Shown here: positions 30,854-43,700 of the stretch, piece by piece
How the letters are laid out: each line of letters begins with the position of its first letter
How positions within the stretch are numbered: the stretch's first letter is position 1
DNA from: JBMYTN01 sp049604415
GTDB lineage: Bacteria > Pseudomonadota > Alphaproteobacteria > Rhodospirillales > Rhodospirillaceae
Reading direction: 5' to 3'
DNA length: 64,000 nt
Assembly: GCA_049604415.1 (NCBI GenBank)
Contig: JBMYTN010000007.1
Coordinates: 62,001 to 126,000 of the forward strand
Made by a program: the position numbers and the translations under genes
The notes under the pieces: generated by a model
The model's database searches: none
The model's input: only the letters and a program-made list of their open reading frames with translations
Told to the model about the DNA's origin: nothing

Positions 30854-32527
30854 TTAAGCGACTTGGCGCAGGAAACCGGAAACGGTCCGCTCCAGCCCTT
30901 TCATCGACTGGGCCATGTCGTCGATATTCTTAAGCAGCGTTTCGCTGGTCTGCTCCGTTGACAGGGTCGCGGTGCTGACCTGGGCGATGTTGCTGGCGAC
31001 TTCCTGATTGCCGACGGCAGCCTCTTCCACATTGCGGCTGATCTCTGCGGTGGCCGCCGTTTGCTGTTCGATGGCCGCGCCGACATCGGAGGACAGCTGG
31101 ACCACATGATCAATATCGGCGGTCAGTTGGGTGATGCTGGCGACCGTCTCTGTGGTCCCGACCTGGATGCCTTGGATTGCTTCGGTGATCTCGCTGGTGG
31201 CTTTCTGGGTCTGGGTGGCGAGCGCCTTAACCTCGCTGGCCACCACCGCAAAGCCCTTGCCCGCATCGCCAGCCCGTGCGGCCTCAATGGTCGCATTCAG
31301 CGCCAGCAAATTGGTCTGGGCGGCAATGTTGTCGATCAGATCGACAATGGAGCCGATGCGCTGGGCCTGGGCGGACAGGGACTCAACGGTGCCCTTGGCG
31401 TGCTCGGCCCCGGTTCCGGCCTGATGGGACCGTTCCGATTGGGTGGTAACCTGGCGGGAAATCTCGCTGATCGAGGCGGACAGTTCCTCGGCGGAGGAGG
31501 CGACCGCCTGGACGTTATGGGTTGCCTGATCCGCCGCAGCGGCGACCGTGCTGGATTGATCCTGGGCGGTGGACGCCATGCTGGCCACATTTTCAATGCT
31601 GGCGATGACGGCGCGCAGATTGTTATCCGTGTTTTCCAGTAACGTGCCGATATCCCGGTTAAAGGCCGCTGTGGCTTCGCTGATCCGCTCCGCTCGCTCG
31701 GCCTTTTCGGCTTCCTCGGCGGCCATTTGGGCAGCGAGGACTTGGCTCTGCTTCAGCCCCTGTTTGAAGGCCTCAACGGACCGGGCCATTTCGCCAATGT
31801 CGTCGCGGAAGTCTTGAGAGGGCACGTCGACGTCATAATCCCCGGCCTTCAGGGAGCTCATGGTTCCGGTCAGCTGTTTGACCGGATTAGAAATGCTCCG
31901 ACTGATGGCCAGCGCGATCAGGCTCAAGACAACCAGGGTCAGGACCACCAGGATGATTTGGATCGTGGCGGCTTCCCAAAAGGCCGCGCTGATATCGTCG
32001 ACATAAACGCCAGTGACGATGGTCCAGCCCCAATCATTCAGCGGTGAGGCATAGGAGATCTTGGCCACCGGGTCGGTGGATCCGGCCCGGGGCCAGACAT
32101 AATTCACATAGCCGCCCCCCGAGGACGCCTGGGCAACCAGATCCTTAAACAGCAAGGTGCCGTTTTGGTCGGTAAAGCCGGTGAAGTTCTGGCCATTCAA
32201 TTCTGGCTTGGCCCCATGCATCACCAGGGTGACATCCCGGTCCAGGACGAAGAAATAATCGTTGCCGTCGAAGCGGGCTGAAGCCAAGGCGGCCAGAGCC
32301 GTGGTTTGCGCCAGCTCCGTGTCCATGGCTCCGGACTCTGCGGAGTCGACAAATTTCTCAACGATGGAGGTTCCGGCCTCCACCAGGGTGTTGACCTTGT
32401 CTTGCGCCAGGGTGGTCATCTTCTGGTTCAAAGTGATCAGGCTGGCGGCCACGAGGATGACCATCCCAGCAACACCCAAACCGGCCAGAAGGAACAAGCG
32501 GAGTTGGATAGAAAGATTGTGCAACAT
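30854..32527 (-). CDS. Methyl-accepting chemotaxis protein, Cache type
   Basis: This 557-residue chemoreceptor has a transmembrane segment at about 10-30, a periplasmic single-Cache domain (about 35-190, with YFFVLDRDVTLVMHG and WGWTIVTGVYVDDI), a second segment at about 192-212, a HAMP domain (about 213-265) and a long coiled-coil signalling domain (about 300-557). The CheA/CheW contact tip is visible as IDNIAAQTNLLALNATIEAARAGDAGKGFAVVA. Cache domains of this class often bind small carboxylates or similar metabolites. No che genes are in the window. Confidence 0.93.
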   Translation of the reverse strand: MLHNLSIQLRLFLLAGLGVAGMVILVAASLITLNQKMTTLAQDKVNTLVEAGTSIVEKFVDSAESGAMDTELAQTTALAALASARFDGNDYFFVLDRDVTLVMHGAKPELNGQNFTGFTDQNGTLLFKDLVAQASSGGGYVNYVWPRAGSTDPVAKISYASPLNDWGWTIVTGVYVDDISAAFWEAATIQIILVVLTLVVLSLIALAISRSISNPVKQLTGTMSSLKAGDYDVDVPSQDFRDDIGEMARSVEAFKQGLKQSQVLAAQMAAEEAEKAERAERISEATAAFNRDIGTLLENTDNNLRAVIASIENVASMASTAQDQSSTVAAAADQATHNVQAVASSAEELSASISEISRQVTTQSERSHQAGTGAEHAKGTVESLSAQAQRIGSIVDLIDNIAAQTNLLALNATIEAARAGDAGKGFAVVASEVKALATQTQKATSEITEAIQGIQVGTTETVASITQLTADIDHVVQLSSDVGAAIEQQTAATAEISRNVEEAAVGNQEVASNIAQVSTATLSTEQTSETLLKNIDDMAQSMKGLERTVSGFLRQVA

Positions 32528-32938
32528 GGCTGAGGCTACCTTTAGGCTATTTGATCGACCCTAAACACCCTGAGATTATTCTTCTTAGCGGCAATTAACC
32601 CTATACCTTATAGGTCTACCCTGCTGCTTTGCGCTGGATCAATAGATTTCGTGAGGATGGTCCAAGTGTTACAAAGCTTTAATATACACAAAAATGATGT
32701 TTAAAAAATGTTTGGATAGTCTACGGATACTTTTTGCAGGATTGACTATAGAGATATTTTTAGGGAGGAGCTCTTTTCTCTAGGGCAGAGATCTGTATTT
32801 GTTTTTCAGAAACAAATTGGAAGTAGAAAAAATGATTAAACCTTTAGATTTGTAAATCGTGAAAAAGGATGTAGACTCATGGAGGAGGCTGTGCTGTTTA
32901 CCGTTTAACGTCAAGGGCGTGTAGGGGACAGAGTCCCC
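32528..32938. other. AT-rich gene-free stretch
   Basis: These 411 bases are far richer in A and T than the surrounding genes and hold many short A and T runs. They presumably include the promoter of the leftward chemoreceptor gene near 32528. No open frame with a ribosome site, tRNA or clear repeat was found. The base composition could mark recently acquired or regulatory DNA. Confidence 0.4.
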
Positions 32939-33820
32939 TTACCGGCTGACCATGATCTCGCCGGGTTTGGCCCGGGGGTCGCGGGGGGACCATTTGCCCG
33001 CTTCGACCATGGCCAAAAATTCCCGCAAATGATGGTTAAACAGCTCCGGCTCTTCCAAATTGACGGTGTGGCCGGTCTTGGGGAGCACCACCAGGCCGCT
33101 GGCGGGGATGGTCCGCTTCAAAAAGATCCCCGGCTGCAGGCAGTGATCATCCTCATCGCCAATCACAATCAGGGCCGGGACATCCATGGCCCGGAACTGG
33201 TCTTCCAGATCATAAAGCGAGGGCCGTCGGGCCTGGACACCGCGCATGGTCTTGGCCGATCCGGCGCTGGAATGGGCCGCAAGGCGGTCAACAAAGGCCC
33301 GCCAGCCCCGGGGATCCTTGTTCTGGAATTGCACCCGGCTGGCCCCGGTGCCATAGGTCTCGGCATAATGGGCCGCTGTTTGGGTCTCGAAGGCCTCGGC
33401 CAGGGCGAAACAATCCTGGCGGAAATGGGCGGCAAAGGCGGCCTCGGCCCCATAGCCCGCCCCACAAATGGTCAGGGACAGGGCCCGGTCCGGGGCGCGC
33501 AGACCAAAATGCGCCGTGGCAAAGCCGCCCATGGACAGCCCGACAATATGGGCCTTCTCGATGGCCAAATGGTCCATGACCGCCAAAATGTCCGATACCG
33601 CATTGGCTTGAGAATAGGCTTCCGGATCCTCCGGCACATCAGACGGCGGATAGCCCCGGGCACAGAAGGTCACGCAGCGATAGCGCCGGGAAAAGAAGGA
33701 CAGTTGCGGCTCCCAGGCCATGTGATCGCCGCCAAATTCATGGACAAAAATGATCGGCAGGCCGGTCCCGGCTTCCTCACAATACAGCTGCAGACCATCC
33801 GTGGTTGGGGCGTAGGGCAT
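32939..33820 (-). CDS. Alpha/beta hydrolase
   Basis: This 293-residue alpha/beta-fold hydrolase shows a complete triad: nucleophile Ser in GLSMGGFA (about 96), Asp in VIGDEDDHC (about 222) and His in KTGHTVNLEEP (about 254). The oxyanion region is IFVHEFGGDH. Proteins of this kind act as esterases, lactonases or C-C bond hydrolases; the closest role cannot be named. The gene sits downstream of acetoacetyl-CoA reductase on the same strand with an 83-base gap, so a role in polyester or acyl-CoA metabolism is possible but unproven. Confidence 0.8.
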   Translation of the reverse strand: MPYAPTTDGLQLYCEEAGTGLPIIFVHEFGGDHMAWEPQLSFFSRRYRCVTFCARGYPPSDVPEDPEAYSQANAVSDILAVMDHLAIEKAHIVGLSMGGFATAHFGLRAPDRALSLTICGAGYGAEAAFAAHFRQDCFALAEAFETQTAAHYAETYGTGASRVQFQNKDPRGWRAFVDRLAAHSSAGSAKTMRGVQARRPSLYDLEDQFRAMDVPALIVIGDEDDHCLQPGIFLKRTIPASGLVVLPKTGHTVNLEEPELFNHHLREFLAMVEAGKWSPRDPRAKPGEIMVSR

Positions 33821-33903
33821 GGGGCTTTCCTTCTTAGTGCTTAAGCAGGGGCGGCAAGACGCGGAGAGCCTACCAAGACCACCCGCGCCAAGCCAAAAGA
33901 GGA

Positions 33904-34623
33904 CTACATATATTGGCCGCCATTGACGGACAGCACATGGCCGGTGACAAAGCGGGCGTCATCACTGGCCAAATAGGCCGCTGCCCCGGCAATGTCTTCA
34001 ACCTCGCCCAGGGTGCCGGCGGGGATCTTGGCCCGTTCCGCCTCCAGGATTTCCGGTTTCATCGCCCGGGTCATGTCGGTCAGGATAAAGCCCGGGGCGA
34101 TGCAATTGGCGGTCACGCCCTTGCCCGCCAGCTCCTGGGCGATGGCTTTGGTAAAGCCGATCATCCCGGCCTTGGCAGCGGCATAATTGGCCTGGCCGAA
34201 CTGGCCGCGTTCTCCATTCATCGAAGAGATGTTGATGATCCGGCCCCAACCATTGGCCCGCATCGAGGGCGAGAGGCAGCGCACGGTGTTGAAGGCCGAG
34301 GTCAGATTGACCTGGATCACCGCATTCCAGTTTTCAGCGGGCATTTTGTGGACAAAGCCATCCCGGGTGATCCCGGCATTGTTGACCAGCACATCCACTT
34401 GGCCATGGCCTTCCAGGATGGTGGTGATGGTGGCGTCGACCTGCTCAAAATTGGAGACGTCGACTTTGTGGCCCATGGCACCGGTCTCGGCGCAGAAAAC
34501 CTGCATCTTGTCCTCGGCGATTTCGAGGATGTGGACCTCTAGGCCTAAGGACAAAAACCGCTTGGTGATGGCTGCGCCAATGCCCGCAGCCCCGCCGGTT
34601 ACAATGGCTCTCTTCTGACTCAT
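33904..34623 (-). CDS. phbB: Acetoacetyl-CoA reductase (short-chain dehydrogenase)
   Basis: This 239-residue short-chain dehydrogenase reduces acetoacetyl-CoA to (R)-3-hydroxybutyryl-CoA with NADPH, the second step to polyhydroxybutyrate. The cofactor loop TGGAAGIG is at 8-15, NNAG near 86, the catalytic Ser in ISSMNGERGQFGQ and the YAAAK catalytic pair follow. The motif GQFGQANYAAAKAG is typical for PhaB rather than FabG. ATG 34623 follows AGGAG; 12 codons upstream are open but unlikely. Thiolase and synthase genes are not adjacent. Confidence 0.85.
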   Translation of the reverse strand: MSQKRAIVTGGAAGIGAAITKRFLSLGLEVHILEIAEDKMQVFCAETGAMGHKVDVSNFEQVDATITTILEGHGQVDVLVNNAGITRDGFVHKMPAENWNAVIQVNLTSAFNTVRCLSPSMRANGWGRIINISSMNGERGQFGQANYAAAKAGMIGFTKAIAQELAGKGVTANCIAPGFILTDMTRAMKPEILEAERAKIPAGTLGEVEDIAGAAAYLASDDARFVTGHVLSVNGGQYM

Positions 34624-34745
34624 CAGGTCTAATCTCCTCGCTGAATAGTTGGTTATCAATACCAGTGTTCAGCGTAAGGATTTAGAGCACCTTGCCGCAA
34701 AGAGGCAAATTCTGATTTGAAAAATCGATGGTACCTGCAGCGTGA

Positions 34746-37700
34746 TCAGGTGACATTGACATCCTGATCGACGAACACCCGGGCATCGCCATTGGCATAC
34801 ATGGTGTAGCCCTCTTTTGTGCCACCGGACCCGGAGCTGTCGAGCTCGGCGGTGCCGGACATGGTCCAGGTCCCGCCATCGGCGCTCAGGTCCAGGGTGT
34901 CATTGGCATCGCCATCGACCACCACATAGCTTTCGATCCCGGTCAAAGACAGGGTGCCGTTCATGTTGATCAGCTGATCGACATCATTGTCGAAGGCCTC
35001 AATGGCGTCCTTATCCAGCTTCAGCGTCTGGCCATCGGCATCGGCCAGGTCGATGACCTCAAAGCTGTTGGTACGCCAAATGTCATCCAAGAAGGACACG
35101 GTCTCACCGGCCTCATTGGCGGCATAGAGCGACAGCCGATCCAGGCCGGAGCCACCATCAACATAGCTGAAGGGCAGGGTGGCACCATCGGACGTGATGG
35201 CCAGGGTGTCATCCCCGCCGAAGCCGAGGAACACATCGCTGCCGCTGCCCAGGGTGCCCATGTCGGTCCCGAAGCTCTCAGCCGAATTGGAGCCGAGATA
35301 GTAATCGGCACCGGTGCTGGCGGAGGCCGAGGAGGCGATGTCGGTGACGTCGACGCCGGTCAGGCTCAGGGTGCCGCCATTGACCGTGATCTCGGCAATG
35401 GTGGCGTCCAGGGAGCCCAGCGTGCCGCTGTAGAGATCCTCGTCGGTGAAGTCGACATCGCCATAGGCTGCGGAGGAGGCGTTGATCAGGGCGATGTCGT
35501 AGACCGCGCCATCCTGATAGCCCGAGCCATCGCTCATATCGATGCTGAACTCAGCCGCATTGATGACCGATTGGCCGCTCAGGACCAGCTGATCATGGCT
35601 CGCACCGGCCTCGGTGCCGCAGATCTCCATTTCGATCAGGCCGCTGAAGTCCAAGGTGCCGTTGGAGGAGATCTCCAGAACACCATGGCTGCCATCGCCG
35701 CCGACTTCCAGGGTGCCTTGGCTGTTGTCGAAGCCGACATCATTCAGCGAGATCGTGCCCGCTCCGGCGATGACGCCGCTATTGACCAGATCCAAGGCCC
35801 CGGTGCCATTCAGGTCAAACACCTGACCGGTGGTGCCCAGATCGATGGTGCCCGCATTGATATGTGAGGCCGCCACAGCGGTGTTGAAGTTCAGGGTCGC
35901 ATCGACGCCCCACAGCTCGATCAGCCCGGTATTGTTGATCAGGGCCTCGATGGTCCGCGCCCCGGTCGCCCCGCCCAGTTGGTCGGAGAAGGAGATCGTG
36001 CCGGCGTTTTCCAGGGTGCCTTCGGTCTTCACGAAGGAAGCATCGCCGCCACTGACCCCGTCACTGTGCAACTCGTCGAGGACAAACAGGCCCTTATTGA
36101 CGAAATTGCCCATGCCCTCGTCGGTGACCTGGGTGTTGCCGAGGCCGTCACCAATGGTGATCCAGCCATCGGTGTCGTTCATCAACGCATCACCGGTCAG
36201 GAAGGTGCTGGTGCCAAACAGGTTGGAGAAGGTCATCAGGCCTTGGTTGACCACCTGACCGCTGCCCACGCCATCGATGATCACATCGGACAGGGTGGAC
36301 TCACCGGTGACCACCAGGCTGTCGCTGGCATCATAGGCCAGGGTGGCCGCGCCCTCATTGTTCAGCGCATCAATGGTCAGGGCCTCATTGGACAGGGCCA
36401 AAGTCGAGCTGTCCATGAAGATCAGGCTGGCGGCAAAGGTGGTCGCCGTGCTGTTGCTCACCGCCAGACGGGTGCTGTGGACCAGGATATTGCCGCCGCC
36501 GGTGACCCCGGCATCGCTCAGGGTGCTGGTATTGGTGAATTTCAGATTGCCGAAGACGTCAATCTCGTAATCGCCACCAAAGTCCCCGCCCGAGGTCGCC
36601 AGCAGCAAGGTGCCCTGGTCGATATCGATGGTCCCGCTGTTGGTCAGGGCGCTGCTGAAGCTGAACAGCTCATCGCGCTCATAGAGGATCACCCCGGCAT
36701 TGTCGATATTGCCGCCGGTGCTGGCGCTGGTCGACAGGCTGTTGGTGCCGGTGATCAGCATATAGCCGTCGGCCGCATTGATCAGGGCATTGTCACCGGC
36801 ATTGATGTCGAGCACGCCGCCGGACAGCTCGAGGGTGCCATGGTTTTGCAGGGTCCCGGTGTTGTCGATTTCCAGGGTCCCGTCGCTCATATAGAACGTG
36901 CCATGGTTGGTCCACAGCGTCTCGATATCCCGCTCTTCCGCCGTGACCAGGGCGGTTTCGCCCCGGGTGACAATGCTGGGATCGGTGATGGTGCCGGAAT
37001 TGAAGACCACATCGCCAGCGGTGTCGAGCTCGCCGGAGCCGGTCAAGGGTGCGCTGACGGTGCCATCCAGGATCAGGTCGATATTGCCGTCCACCGTAGT
37101 GGTGCCCGACAGGGTGAGCACATCGTCAAAGGTGATGGTGCCGTAGCTGTTGCCCTCGCCGTGATAGCCGATCACGCTGTCATCGGTCAGTGTGAAGCCA
37201 CTGCCGAAGTTCAGAACCGCGCCATCATCTAGGGACAGGGTGCCGCTATTGGTGCCGTTAGACAGGTTCAGCGTGCCTTCCAGCTCAACCTTCACCGTTC
37301 CGCTATTGTCAAAATTCACATTGACGGTGTTGTTGGTCTGCAGGTCGAAGAAGTCGAGCAGACCGGAATTGTCAAAGCTGCCGGTGCCGGTCACCAGGCT
37401 GGCATCCCCGGCTGTATTGCCAAACGACATATACCCGGTGTTGACCAGATCGCCGTCGATGACCACGGTCCCAGCATCCGAATAGCCAATGCCATTCAGG
37501 GTCAGATCCGCATTGGCGCCTATGGTCGGGGTCGCATCCGCATCGGCCAGATAGAGATTGCCATCGACCTGGATGTCGCCATTGACCAAGGTGCCGCCAT
37601 CTATGGCCAGCAGGCCATCGACTTCTAGATCCGGGGCGCTGGTGCCCGGGGTGGCGAAGCTCCAGGCGCTGCCAGCCCCTTCCAAAGCCAAGGTGGCGTC

Positions 37701-40700
37701 ATTGGTGACATAGGACGCGCCGCCAGACGTCAGGGTGCCGTTGATCTCTAAGGAGACGCCATCGTCGACCCAGATGCCGCCCAGGTCCTGGCCAGCCCCT
37801 GCGGAGACGGTGCCATCGGCAGTGGCGAATAGGAAGTCACCCTCGCTCAGAGCATTTGGATCATTGGTGATCGGGGCGACCACCACGGTGCGGGTGGCGG
37901 CGGTTTCCAGGCCGACCAGGGTGGAATCATCCAGGTCGATCGTGATTTCCCGCTCTCCGGAAACCGAAGCGGTACCGGTTTCTTCGAAGCTGACCGCCCG
38001 GAGCAGGGCCTGCAGGCCATCCAGGGTCGCATCCGAGGTCGCGGTGAAGGTCAGTTGGGCGCTGGGGCCGGTGGCATTGGTGGTGTCAATGGTGGCAATG
38101 GTGCTGCCCGCATAGATCACCGAATTGCCCGAGACCGAGATCAGGCCGACATTTTCGATCGACAGGGTGTCGTCATCATCGCCGCCGGATTGGATCGAGA
38201 TCGTGCCCGAGAAGTTCTCATAGGCGGTCCGGCTGGTGGTGTCGGTGTTGTCATCGGTCAGGACCAGATTGGCATCAATCTGGGTCGCGGATTCCGAGGT
38301 AAAGTCATAGAGCGCCGGGCCAGCCCCCAAGGCCAGACTCGGGGCGTCATCCACCGCTGTGACCAGGAAAGCATTGCTGCTGGTGGCGGTCTTGACCGGA
38401 CCACCATTGCCGTCATCGGCGACGGTGATGTCCAGGCTATCTTGGCCGGTAAAGCCGCTGGTCGGCCGGTAGCTCAGATTATCATCCAACACCGCATTGA
38501 TGGCGGTCATGCTGCCGGAAACAATGATCGTGTCGGTGCCATTGCCGGTGACCGAGACATTGGTTTGGTCGGTCAGGCTCAGGGTGCCCTGGTCAACGCT
38601 CAAGGTGGCGGTATAGGTGCCGCTGCCATCATTGCTGTCGCTGATCGCTAGGCCGGAGAAGGTCAGGCTGCTGTCTTCGCCAACCGATTGGGTGACGGTG
38701 GCGGCCCCGGTGCCAATGCCAAAGCCGCCGCTGGGGGCCGCTGTGGTGGTCACCACCAGGCCGGTTTGGCTTTCATCGATCAGGCTGGCCGTGGTGGCTC
38801 CGGTATTGGCGGTGCCATCCATGGAGAAATAGGTCACCAGCGAACTGTCGGAGGGATCGACCGCATCGGACTTGTTGTCGCTGATTTCTTGAGCGGTGCG
38901 GACATCATTCCAGACCCGGAACTCGTCGATATCGCCCTGCAGGCTCTTGGAGCTTTCCGTGTCACCAATGGTGACTTCATAGCTGTTCCAGAAGATGTCG
39001 ACCGAGGCGTTGGACCCGCCATTGATGGCGATGGATTGCGCTGTATCGTTCAGGGTGGTGGTCAGATTGCCGTCGCGGTCGACGGACACAGCCACATGAT
39101 ACCACTGACCGGCTTGCAGCACGTCGCTATGCAGCGTGGTGGCACCGAAAATGGTGGTTTCCAGGGCCGCAGAGATCAAGCTGCCGGTCAGCTGGCCGGT
39201 ATTGCCATCAACCCAGACCTCCAGCCCGGCCCCATGGGCGTTGGAGCCAACCTGGAAGACGCCATAGCTGTTCGCCGCACTGACGGCGCCCAGTTTGAAC
39301 CAGGTTTCAACGGTGAAGTCACCGGCCCCCGCGATCACAGACTCCCCGGTGCCGCCATAGAGCTGGTCGCCCTCGGCAGGAATGGACAGGAAGCTGCCGG
39401 TGGCGTCGCTTAAGGTTGGCGCGACATTGTTGTCTACCATCTCCGAAACCGAGATGCCCTGTTCCACCTGAACCGTGATCGATCCTTGAGTGTAGACGTC
39501 ATAGGTCAGGGTTTCGGTGCTGTAGGAGACCTCTTCGCTGATTTCATCATAGCTCTCAACGGAGCGTTCAATGGCTGTGGTGCCAGAGAGCGTCCAGCCA
39601 TAATCGCCGGTGATGCCGGTGCCGGAGGTCTCGGAATTATACTCATCGATCCGGATGGTGACACCGGTGCCGGAATTGTAGAAGGCGTTGGCTAGGCCGG
39701 CACCATTGCCGATGTCGACGGTGATATCATCATCGAGCTGCAGGACTTCCAGGCCACTGCTGTTGGCGTCGGCCCAATTGGTGCCTGAGACATCAAGGGT
39801 ACCAGCATAGAACAGGGCCAGGGTGTCGGTGCCAGCGCCGCCGGAGAACAGGTCGGTGCCTTCGGTGTAGAAGAACAGGTCGTCGCCGTCGCCGCCATAG
39901 AAGGAGTCCGTGGTGGCGGTGCCGCCCCAGAACTGGTCATCGCCGGTGCCACCAATCACCACTTCGAAGCCATAGACCTCATCGAAGCCGGTTTCATCGC
40001 TTATGGCGATTTCATAGCCGCTCTCCAGGTCGATGGTGACGCCCTGGGTGGTGCTGGCAAAGGAGATGGTGTCGGTGCCGCTGCCGCCATAATAGATGTC
40101 ATCGCCGGTGCCGGTGCCCGCGATGACAAAGTCATTGCCCGCGCCCGCATCGACATAATCATCGCCCGCATTGGCGGTGATGACATTGTCGCTGCTATCG
40201 CCAATCAGGGAGTCATTGCCCGACCCACCAATGACATTTTCGAAGCCCGATAGGGCATCGGTGCCCGTCGCCGCGCTGATGGCGGTGCCGGTGGCAAGAT
40301 TGACGGTGACCGCATTGGTCTGGGTGGCATAGCTGATGGTGTCGGTGCCTTGGCCACCGGCAATGATGTCATTGCCCGCACTGCCCTCGACGGTGTCATC
40401 GCCATCATTGCCATTGATGGTGTCAGCCCAGCTGTTGCCGGTGATGGTGTCGCCGCCCGCGCTGCCTTCCACAGTGGTGGTGATGCCATCTAAGGTGATG
40501 CCGTCCTGGATCGCCAGGGTCACACCGTTCAGAACAAAGCTGGCAAAGGTGGTGCCTTCGCGGGTGATGTCGCCTTGATACAGCCAGTCAGCCCCAGAGA
40601 CAGTGTCATCGGCACTGCCGGAAATATAGATCACCGAATTGGTGTCAAAGGCGCTGGTCCAGTCGGAGCTATTGCCGATGGTCAGGGTGTTGCTGCCCGA

Positions 40701-43700
40701 GCCCAGCGAGATTTCTTCCAGGCCGCTGGAGCTGCCGGAGTCCCAGCTGCCGGTCAGGTCAACGGACAGGCTGCCTTGGATCACCAAGCTGTCGGTGCCG
40801 CTGCCGCCGACAAAGCTGTCCTGGCCGGTGGTGAAGACCAAGCTGTCATCGCCCGCGCCGCCATCCAGCACATTGGCAAAGCCGTCGCCGGTCAGGGTGT
40901 CAGCCCCGGAGCCACCGGTGATGTTTTCAAAGCCTGCCAACGCATCGGTGCCGATGGCGGACCCGGTTGCCGTATTGCTGCTCAGGGAAACCGAGACGCC
41001 GCTGCTGTCGGAGGCATAGGACACCGTATCGGTGCCATTGCCGCCCATCAGCAGGTCATCGCCGCCCAGGCCTTCAATGGTGTTGTCGCCATCGCCGCCG
41101 ACCAGGGTATCGTCGCCGGACCCACCAATGATGTTTTCAAAGCCCGACAGGGTATCGGTGCCGGTGTTGGTGCCGGTGGCAGTATTGGCCGCCAGGGAGA
41201 CCGTGACGCCCGCGCTGTCGGAGGCATAAGAGACCGTATCGGTGCCATCGCCGCCGGTCAGGGCATCATCGCCCGCGCCGCCGACAATGACATTGTCGCC
41301 GCTATCCCCGGTCAAGGTATCGGCCCCGGAGCCACCGGTGATGTTTTCGAAACCGGACAGGGCATCCGTGCCGGAATTGGTGCCGGTGGCCGTGTTGGTC
41401 GCCAGGGAGACCGTGACCCCGGTGCTGTCGGAGGCAAAGGAGACGGTGTCGGTGCCATCGCCGCCCGCCAGCACATCATCGCCGCCCGCGCCGTCAATGA
41501 CATCATCGCCATCGCCGCCGGTCAGGCTGTTGGCGGCACTGTCGCCGGTCAGGCTGTCATTGCCCGACCCGCTGATCAGATTTTCCACATTGCTGAGGGT
41601 ATCGGTGCCGATGCCGGTTCCGCTCGCCTGACCATTGGCCAGATCGGCCGTGATCCCGGCGGTGTCATCGGCATAGGAGACCGTATCGACCCCATCGCCC
41701 CCATCCAGGGCATTGTTGGTGCTGTCGCCGATCAGGGTGTCATTGCCAGAGCCGCCGGTGATGTTTTCAAAGCCCGACAGGGTATCGGTGCCGGAATTGG
41801 TCCCGGTGGCGGTGTTGGTCAGCAGAGAGACGGTGACCCCGGCGCTATCGGAGGCGAAGGAGACCGTATCGGTGCCGCTGCCGCCGACAAGCTCATCATC
41901 GCCGCCGCCGCCATCAATGACGTCATTGCCGCTCTTGCCCCAAAGGCTGTTGTCGGCCCCATCGCCGGTGATCGTGTCATTGCCCTGACCACCGAAGACA
42001 TCTTCGATGTTAGAGAGCGTATCCGTTCCGGTGTTGCTGCCAACGGCCTGGCCGGTGGTCAGGTTGATGCTGACCCCGCCATTGTCGTCGTAATAGGACA
42101 CCAGATCGGTGCCATCGCCGCCATCGAGCACATTTTTGGCGCTATCCCCGGTCAGGGTGTCATTGCCCGCGCCACCGGTGATGTTCTCAAAGCCCGACAG
42201 GGTATCGGTGCCGCTATTGGTTCCGGTTGCGGAGCCGGTCAGTAGGTTGACCGTGACCCCGGCGCTGTCAGAGGCAAAGGAGACAGTGTCGGTGCCTTCG
42301 CCGCCCGCCAGCACATCATCGCCGCCTTGACCTTCGATACTGTCATTGCCCGCGCCGCCGGCCAGGCTGTTGGCCGCGCTGTCGCCGGTGATGGTGTCAT
42401 TGCCAGACCCACCGATGACGTTTTCGATACTCGACAGCGTATCGGTTCCGGTGTTGCTGCCCATGGCAACACCATCGCCCAGAGAGACCGTAATCCCGCC
42501 GCTGTCTGCGTCATAGGAAACGGTGTCCGTACCGTCGCCACCATCCAGGACGTTGTCGGCACTATCCCCGGTCAGGGTGTCATCGCCGGAGCCACCGGTG
42601 ATGTTTTCAAAGCCGGACAGGGTGTCGGTGCCGGTGCCAGCGCCGACCGCTTGGCCGGTCAGCAGATTGACCGTGACACCGCTGCTGTCGGAGGCATAGG
42701 AGACGGTGTCGGTGCCGAAATCGCCCGCCAGGGTGTCATCGCCGCCCAGGCCTTCGATGACATCATCGCCGATATCACCGCTGATGCTGTTGGCTGTGTT
42801 GTCGCCGGTCAGGGTGTCATTGCCCGATCCACCGGCGAGGTTCTCGAAATTGGTCAGCGTGTCGGTGCCAATATTGGCCCCGGTGGCTTGGCCGGTGGTC
42901 AGATTGGCGGTGACCCCGGCGCTGTCGGTGCCGAAGGATGCGGTGTCGCTGCCAGCGCCACCATCCAGGATATTGTCGGCACTGTCGCCGGTGATGGTGT
43001 CGTCACCCGACCCACCCTGGACATTCTCAAAGCCGGACAGGGTATCGGTGCCGCTGGCGCTGCCAACCGCGCTGCCCAGCAGCAGATTGACACTGACGCC
43101 GGTGCTGTCGGAGGCAAAAGAAACCGTATCGGTGCCGCCATCGCCGGACAGCACATCATCACCGCCCGCACCGTCGATGATGTCATCGCCCCCATTGCCG
43201 GTCAGGGTGTTGGCTGCGCTGTCACCGGTGATGGTGTCATTGCCCGAGCCACCGATGACGTTTTCGATGTTCGAGAGCGTATCGGTGCCGGTGTTGCTGC
43301 CCATGGCAACACCATCGCCCAGGGAGACGGTGATCCCAGCGGTGTCTGCGTCATAGGAAACGGTGTCGGTGCCGTCGCCACCATCTAAGACATTGTCAGC
43401 GCTATCGCCGATCAGGGTGTCATTGCCCGAGCCACCGGTGATGTTCTCAAAGCCGGACAGGGTGTCGGTGCCGCTATTGGTGCCTTCGGCGGTGTTGTTG
43501 ATCAGGTCAACGGTGACCCCGGCGCTGTCGGAGGCGAAGGAGACCGTATCGGTACCAAAGTCGCCCGCCAGGGTGTCATCCCCGGCCCCGCCTTCGATAA
43601 TGTCATTGCCGATGTCGCCGGAGATGATGTTATCGGCACTGTCCCCGGTCAGGGTGTCATTGCCCGATCCACCGGTCAGGTTCTCAAAATTCGACAGGGT